A program made the position numbers and the translations under genes. A stretch of DNA of 64,000 bases, taken from the NCBI GenBank assembly GCA_903813345.2, contig CAIIXF020000004.1, positions 3,493,525 to 3,557,524 on the forward strand, written 5' to 3'. This document shows, in pieces, positions 60,501 to 64,000 of this stretch (within the stretch, counting starts at the first letter, position 1; every line of letters begins with the position of its first letter). The notes under the pieces were generated by a model. The model ran no database searches. It saw only the letters and a program-made list of their open reading frames with translations, and was not told the DNA's origin. The DNA comes from Owenia fusiformis (lineage: Eukaryota; Annelida; Polychaeta; Sabellida; Oweniidae).

Positions 60501-61925
60501 CAAATCCAAATGCAAGTTATTGCATAATTTAAGGCTATTTTATCAATTTAATGTCGTGGTCACATTTGCTCCGATTTTCAGCACCGGCGCCCGACCGATG
60601 AGTATTTTGTTTAACATAGAATACAATTTTGAACAAAATACTCAATCGGCCGGGCGCCGAAGTAAAAGTCGGAGCAAATGTGACAAGGGCATTAGAAGCA
60701 TTAATAAACATATAACTATCTGTTTTATCATGGACCTCTTTAAGCGTATTTAGAGCATTAGCACCTTTGAATCTTGGAACAACACACCTGCTACAACATA
60801 CCTGCCCAAGGGAGAGCGTGCATGGCATCATACCTGCCCAGGGGAGAGCCTGCGTGGTATCATACCTGCCCAGGGGAGAGCGTGCATGGTATCATACCTG
60901 CCCAGGGGAGAGCGTGCATGGTATCATACCTGCCCAGGGGAGAGCGTACATGGTATCATACCTGCCCAGGGGAGAAACTGCATGGTATTATACCTGCCCA
61001 GGGGAGAGCGTGCATGGTATCATACCTGCCCAGGGGAGAGCGTGCATGGTATCATACCTGCCCTGGGGAGAGCGTGCATGGCATCATACCTGCCCAGGGG
61101 AGAGCGTGCATGGTATCATACCTGCCAAGCGGAGAGCGTGCATGGCATCATACCTGCCAAGGGGAGAGCATGTGTTGAATATCATACCTGCCCAGGGAAG
61201 AGCGTGCATGGTATCAGGCTCGGCAACAATCAAGGCATCGGGGTCACCTAGGTCCTTGATCTTCTGGATAAACGGCAAGTCTGACCTTGGCCCCGCAGTA
61301 AGGATACCGCAATACATCCCTACAAACAAGTAACGTTTTACTTATTTCAATGATTTTACTTATTTTCAGGAAAATCACTGATCTGGACCATATTTTATCA
61401 GAAATCAAGTTTTTTCTTTACTTAATTGCCATGTTTTTAGGTAAACATAAATAGTATGCATGTAAACATTAACTCTTTGGACATTGGGCGCCTTGCTTTT
61501 TATTATTTTTTGGTGGCTCTACAAAGGTCTTTCGGCTTTCTGGATATCAATTCACATTATTGAGTAATCTACCCCTTGAGCTACGCACCATTCTCGTGTT
61601 CATTTTAACATTTGGCATAACTTCTGCATGTTACGTAAATGAATAAATGGAAAGGAATTGAAACAAATTACTTAATTAGTCAATGGAGTATTTTTTCCAT
61701 TATTGTTACACATCCAATATTAGTACACGTATACTCCCTGTATCACTATAACTAAAAACTCACCCAATCCTTGACGAAGAAATCTAGCTACATGCCTACT
61801 TGGGATCGTTTTGTTTCTTGCAATACCATGAAAGTCGGAAATAGTAAACCTGACGTAATCAAACCGGTTGGCAGCATCTTGGAGATCTTCAACTATCGTT
61901 GTTCCTTGGAATGGAAACGTATGCG
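51562..61925 (-). CDS. Lengsin-like glutamine synthetase gene (four internal/3' exons; 5' end not found)
   Basis: Exons on the - strand: a 61925-61764 (162 nt), b 61319-61188 (132 nt), c 52790-52630 (161 nt), d 52452-51562 (891 nt, stop TAG). All junctions are GT-AG and phases fit (1,1,0). Exon a encodes the start of the beta-grasp region (YVRFTISDFHGIARNKTIP, RFLRQGLG), b continues (MYCGILTAGP, DALIVAEPDTMHALPWA), c gives GEVICEPHW, SPRY-like CPRYVARRQLDRL and NEFEFQ, and d gives the catalytic fold (GPGQFEIT, ATFMSKPF, NGTHFNHSLWD, NRHTLFRVK, YVENRLPSG). Exon a is preceded by an acceptor (TTTTCAG), so at least one upstream exon is missing, probably near or beyond 64 kb. The fold is class I glutamine synthetase; the best family fit is lengsin-like, whose catalysis is doubtful. 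Intron b-c is 8.4 kb and contains SLC22-B on the same strand. Exon b is followed by a splice-site minisatellite. Confidence 0.82.
52997..53395. repeat. CACATTT-family element beside cassette B
   Basis: Starts GCCCTAGTCACATTTGC and ends AAATGTGACTGGGGTGT, with CTGCGG/CCGCAG motifs inside. It lies in intron b-c of the GS gene and corresponds to 35610-35905. Confidence 0.65.
54066..54418. repeat. Palindromic MITE compound, copy 3
   Basis: AATAACGTCATTTCG ... GGGCCGAAGGCCC ... GCAATGACGTTATT, then ACCACC...GGTGGTAATAAT. Uninterrupted version of the copy at 36132. Confidence 0.75.
55175..56989 (-). CDS. SLC22-family organic ion transporter (copy B), intronless, nested in a GS-gene intron
   Basis: 604 residues from the ATG at 56989; an ATG pair at 56932 (MMTFDATLEKVGGFGLYQ) is the start usual for the family. 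Visible features, numbered from 56989: first membrane segment about 35-50, Cys-containing extracellular loop about 60-160 with N-x-T sites, SDRFGRKR at 185-192 (MFS loop 2-3), ESPRWL at 299-304, and a second half with EFPAVLFMWLSL and IFPTPARNVGVGSGSS, ending in a cytosolic tail with TVEECSGYRLNP. Length and motif order are typical of a 12-helix SLC22 plasma-membrane transporter. It is closely similar to copy A throughout and intact. The lack of introns suggests a retroposed ancestor or a lineage-specific intronless clade. It shares its strand with the host GS gene. Confidence 0.9.
   Translation of the reverse strand: MSFKGYRTIARINLSSHQSMMTFDATLEKVGGFGLYQIFLVISWNIFFSGNGWQYSLTNFIAGKMDHWCAVPELAHLNETMQKFISIPETENTLGDTVYAKCEMYDYNYSAVDWGDVNVINEWTRNVNATRIKCRNVWRYNTDKFESTVVSEYDLVCDKDWMFTLPATFQMAGLCFGAFLSGAISDRFGRKRASLGLLVLSLGSIIGGAFAENFWLFVVLRMLSTLFSMGAYTPLWVLIIEMMPPKSRSRCLFCCSLFRVMRGVTLTIGAYYVRNHKHLQLLSATVVVPALILILLMFESPRWLISKGRLKDAEEITRKIAKINRVKMDEKFSLKDMVATNDNQSDAKQATMVDLFRSPIIRKRTLLVWAQWFAIVFGSYAMSLNVGTIIPGDVYLNNLLIGGLTEFPAVLFMWLSLYFIGRKTILSYFLIANAIFSLAIIPLWLTKITGLITAAAVCGTIIINIVFRVIYLYSSEIFPTPARNVGVGSGSSMGRIGGLISPQIPLMGRIWYGLPYIVLGFFPLVAGLLAFLLPETKGNRLPETLEEAEIFGTAEYDEAVNVEKATKEKTNDVFFITENDPNMIHDDLTTVEECSGYRLNPTLL
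57000..58673. other. Intron / SLC22-B upstream region, no gene seen
   Basis: Contains CGGTTACG / GTAACCGTCATG motifs repeated on both strands at 57100-57180, 57490-57560, 57856-57900 and 58315-58335, near a possible inverted-repeat element bounded by TACACGGTGTTGTAGCATGA (57105) and TCATGCTAAAACACCGTG (58320). No coding content is supported. Confidence 0.45.
58674..60425. repeat. Direct duplication of about 550 bp with a short SLC22 shard between copies
   Basis: 58674-59285 and 59920-60425 are collinear (AGCAATCTTCGTTCCATTG, CAAACACGGCGTTG, TGTGTGCTTCATTCCAAATT, GATGACATTCTGTCACG). About 40 bp at 59880-59920, immediately before the second copy, match SLC22 coding sequence (TTAACATCTCCCCAATC, AGCGCTGTAGTTATAA). 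The - strand open frames in the two copies differ mostly by amino-acid-changing substitutions, so I do not call them genes. Confidence 0.75.
60559..60684. repeat. Small palindromic CACATTTGC element
   Basis: GTCACATTTGCTCCGATTTT and CGGAGCAAATGTGAC are inverted, with an inner inverted pair GATGAGTATTTTGTT / AACAAAATACTCAATC and GGCGCCCG / CGGGCGCC. A half copy lies at 60453-60515. Confidence 0.75.
60797..61214. repeat. 32-bp minisatellite spanning the exon b donor junction of the GS gene, 13 copies
   Basis: The + strand unit is CATACCTGCCCAGGGGAGAG followed by CGTGCATGGTAT. It is 32 bp in 12 units and 34 bp in the twelfth. On the gene's - strand each unit reads CTCTCCCCTGGGCAG|GTATG, i.e. 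the end of exon b plus its 5' splice site. The thirteenth unit (61183-61214) contains the real exon end at 61188. Because 32 is not a multiple of 3, the + strand stays open in all three frames as an artefact. Confidence 0.92.
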
Positions 61926-63661
61926 CTGAAAATGATGTAAAAACTCTTAAAAGTGAAATATGGACGTTACTAAAAATGCTATAAAAATTTGGAAATTTGA
62001 CCAATTACACTGAAATTTGGTATGTGATCTGCAAAATAAATATCCTTTAAGATGACATATAATAATTTTGTTTCCTAAACATCACGTGCTACGTTCTCTG
62101 GTTCATGATTCATTCTGATTTATCGGAGTCTCTCTTTAACTTTTTAGCTTGTTAGAGACTATGATTTACCGTTAGAGAAAACATGTTCCTATACCTAGCG
62201 CATTCGCCAAATAAATCAGTGGAGGAATGAATTATTGCCTAAGAATGCACCATCTCATTCTCATTCTGATTCTACCCGCTGGCTGATCCAGGAGAGCCCG
62301 AGGCCCGCCTTTTTGTGGTCCAAAAAATGTCCTGATTCAAAATACCCCCCTGTTAAGATTCTGGATCCGCCAGTGCTACCATCTGTAAACTTTGTTCCAT
62401 AAAACTGATATCTAAAAAAACTTTTTTCTGAGTGATTCTTGTTTTTATAGCCTATTATACACCAATGATTAAATTACAGTCTAAAATATTCTCTCTTCTT
62501 ACTCTTTTCTAATTTAAATTTTATACCGAAATTATCAACATACCAAAGGTACACTTGATTTGTTTGTGAGATAATATTTTGTTTTCTACAAATTTGGATA
62601 ATGCAAATAACCGGGAAAAAATAGCCGGGAAACCAAAAATAGGTTACTATGCTCCAATACGATTTTTTCATGAAATACGCTCCAATACGATTTTTTCATG
62701 TAATACGATTCAATACGATTTTTGTTTCTTCATATTTCCCTGGGAAAACAGTAGTATTATGGAATAATATTATATATTTCTCTCGAACTTAAAGGCCCCC
62801 ATGAGCGAATCCATTTGGCTAAACGCATTCTTGCAGTAATGTATGTTGTGCACATATCATAGCGTCATAACTGCTTCATTATTCGTTTGGAATAAATTCC
62901 CTTATACGAATATTAATGTAACATTTACAAATAAAATTCCCAAATTACAAATACAAATATGATTTATCAAATAAACAAACATATACTAAATTCGGGTGCA
63001 TTTTATATTTGTAAGGACTAGAAATATTTCTAACTAACAATTTATTATTCGCCAACTACAGCTTACAATTCGTAAATGTCCACAAAATTGCCTGTTATTT
63101 TATCGAAGAGATGTATTTTTACCAATAATAATCTTGCATATTACCCATGACTTGTTGCAGAAAGCAAAGGAATATTCGTACATTAGCGAATGATAAAATG
63201 AAACTTTACGAATATAAATGTGAGTTTACGAATACAAATGTGAATTAACGAATATAAACTGCAAGTCTCGGTTCAAATGTCACATGACATGTGTGGGGGA
63301 GGGGGCGATGACTTTGACCATGGGTTGACCATGTCTCGTTGAGCATGACCACGTGATCTTGATAAACTAATGAAAAACGAATATAAAAGTGCAATTTACG
63401 AATACAAATGACAATATTTACGAACAATAAATGTGCACTTTTACGTAAACATATTACATTGTTACGAAAATAAATTCGACAATTAAAAAATAAAAATGCC
63501 AAGGCTAGTACTTATTCATTGATAAATTCGACATTCAGTTCGAAGATATCAAATTAATATATTTGCAGAAACAATAATAAAGGTACAAAATGAACTCATT
63601 TTATTTGTATACGGATAAACAATGTGTCACTAACAAATGCGTTTAAGGACTTTTGAATGTA
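61926..63661. other. Upstream intron/flank of the GS gene, no exon recognised
   Basis: AT-rich. ACGAATA-containing phrases recur many times between 62880 and 63500 (TTTACGAATA, TTACGAATACAAATG), a degenerate short-period repeat. A CCAATACGATTTTTTCATG direct repeat lies at 62655-62725. An upstream GS exon should lie here or beyond the window, but none is evident. Confidence 0.45.
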
Positions 63662-64000
63662 CAGGGTGTCCCTAAAGTATGGACCCCCCCCCCCCCCTAG
63701 GCAGACATATACCAGTGTCGTCATAGTATGTGTCATATATCATTTTAAAGCTTATCCAAAGTTACATTGATTCACCAAGTATCATGGTTCAACTCTCAAA
63801 TGTATAAAAATTACAAACATTTCAAAATTTAGTGTTTGGTCAAAATTAAGTTCAATTTTACACCAAATCAATAGTCAATGTGTTCTCCCGGGCCATCTTA
63901 GCAGCAGCAATTCTTTTTGGATCGGATGGGTATTGAGTTGGAAAAAGAGAACGGTGAGGGTAGAAACTCTAAGGAACTCTTCTAAAGTGCCTTTACAGGT
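63662..64000. mobile_element. Left end of a Tc1/mariner-like element running out of the window
   Basis: TA followed by CAGGGTGTCCCTAAAGTATG is a typical mariner-type terminus. On the - strand the region at 63891-63982 reads PTQYPSDPKRIAAAKMAREN before a stop, possibly the end of a coding region. The other terminus is outside the window. Confidence 0.45.

Noticed and set aside
60767-61333. Long + strand open frames (up to 188 residues) with a 32-residue repeat, resembling a repetitive secreted protein
   Set aside because: They are created by the 32-bp minisatellite, which is stop-free in all three + frames, and they overlap GS exon b on the opposite strand. No start context or partner exon was found.

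Overview
This window is animal nuclear DNA. It is AT-rich, its real genes are broken by GT-AG introns, and most of the space is transposon-derived. The gene families (PAN/apple secreted proteins, SLC22 transporters, a lengsin-like glutamine synthetase) and the repeat types (TGACCT-rich arrays, many short inverted-repeat elements, a tRNA-related SINE, GACG microsatellite tails) fit a marine lophotrochozoan, most likely a mollusc. The species cannot be named from sequence alone. Exon boundaries below come from splice consensus, reading phase and comparison of paralogous copies inside the window.

Layout. 1-7.2 kb looks like the right part of a PIF/Harbinger DNA transposon: the end of a DDE transposase on the + strand, then a convergent three-exon Myb/SANT gene on the - strand whose large intron holds a degenerate tandem array. 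7.2-15 kb has no gene I can support. 15.0-21.0 and 23.0-26.9 kb hold two tandem paralogous five-exon + strand genes for small secreted proteins with three PAN/apple-like modules; their introns carry many MITEs and a mariner relic. 27-28.8 kb holds tandem repeats and a SINE.

28.8-62 kb is a tandem segmental duplication on the - strand. It contains intronless SLC22 (organic ion transporter) genes alternating with the last two exons of a lengsin-like glutamine-synthetase gene. Left to right the order is SLC22-A (intact), GS cassette A (intact), SLC22-C (broken), GS cassette B (intact), SLC22-B (intact), then one set of upstream GS exons at 61.2-61.9 kb. Exon phases join the upstream exons perfectly to either cassette. 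SLC22-B therefore lies in an 8.4 kb intron of the GS gene, on the same strand. Because the duplicated copies can be aligned by eye, several transposons show filled against empty sites: a 6.7 kb element with 8-bp target duplications and minisatellites inside its terminal repeats, a solo LTR, a CACTG-ended element and several MITEs.

The most unusual local structure is directly after GS exon b. A 32-bp unit spanning the exon/intron junction, including the 5' splice site, is tandemly repeated 13 times. The two PAN genes probably encode secreted adhesive or ligand-binding proteins. The SLC22 and GS-like genes have been copied together, but any joint function is inference.
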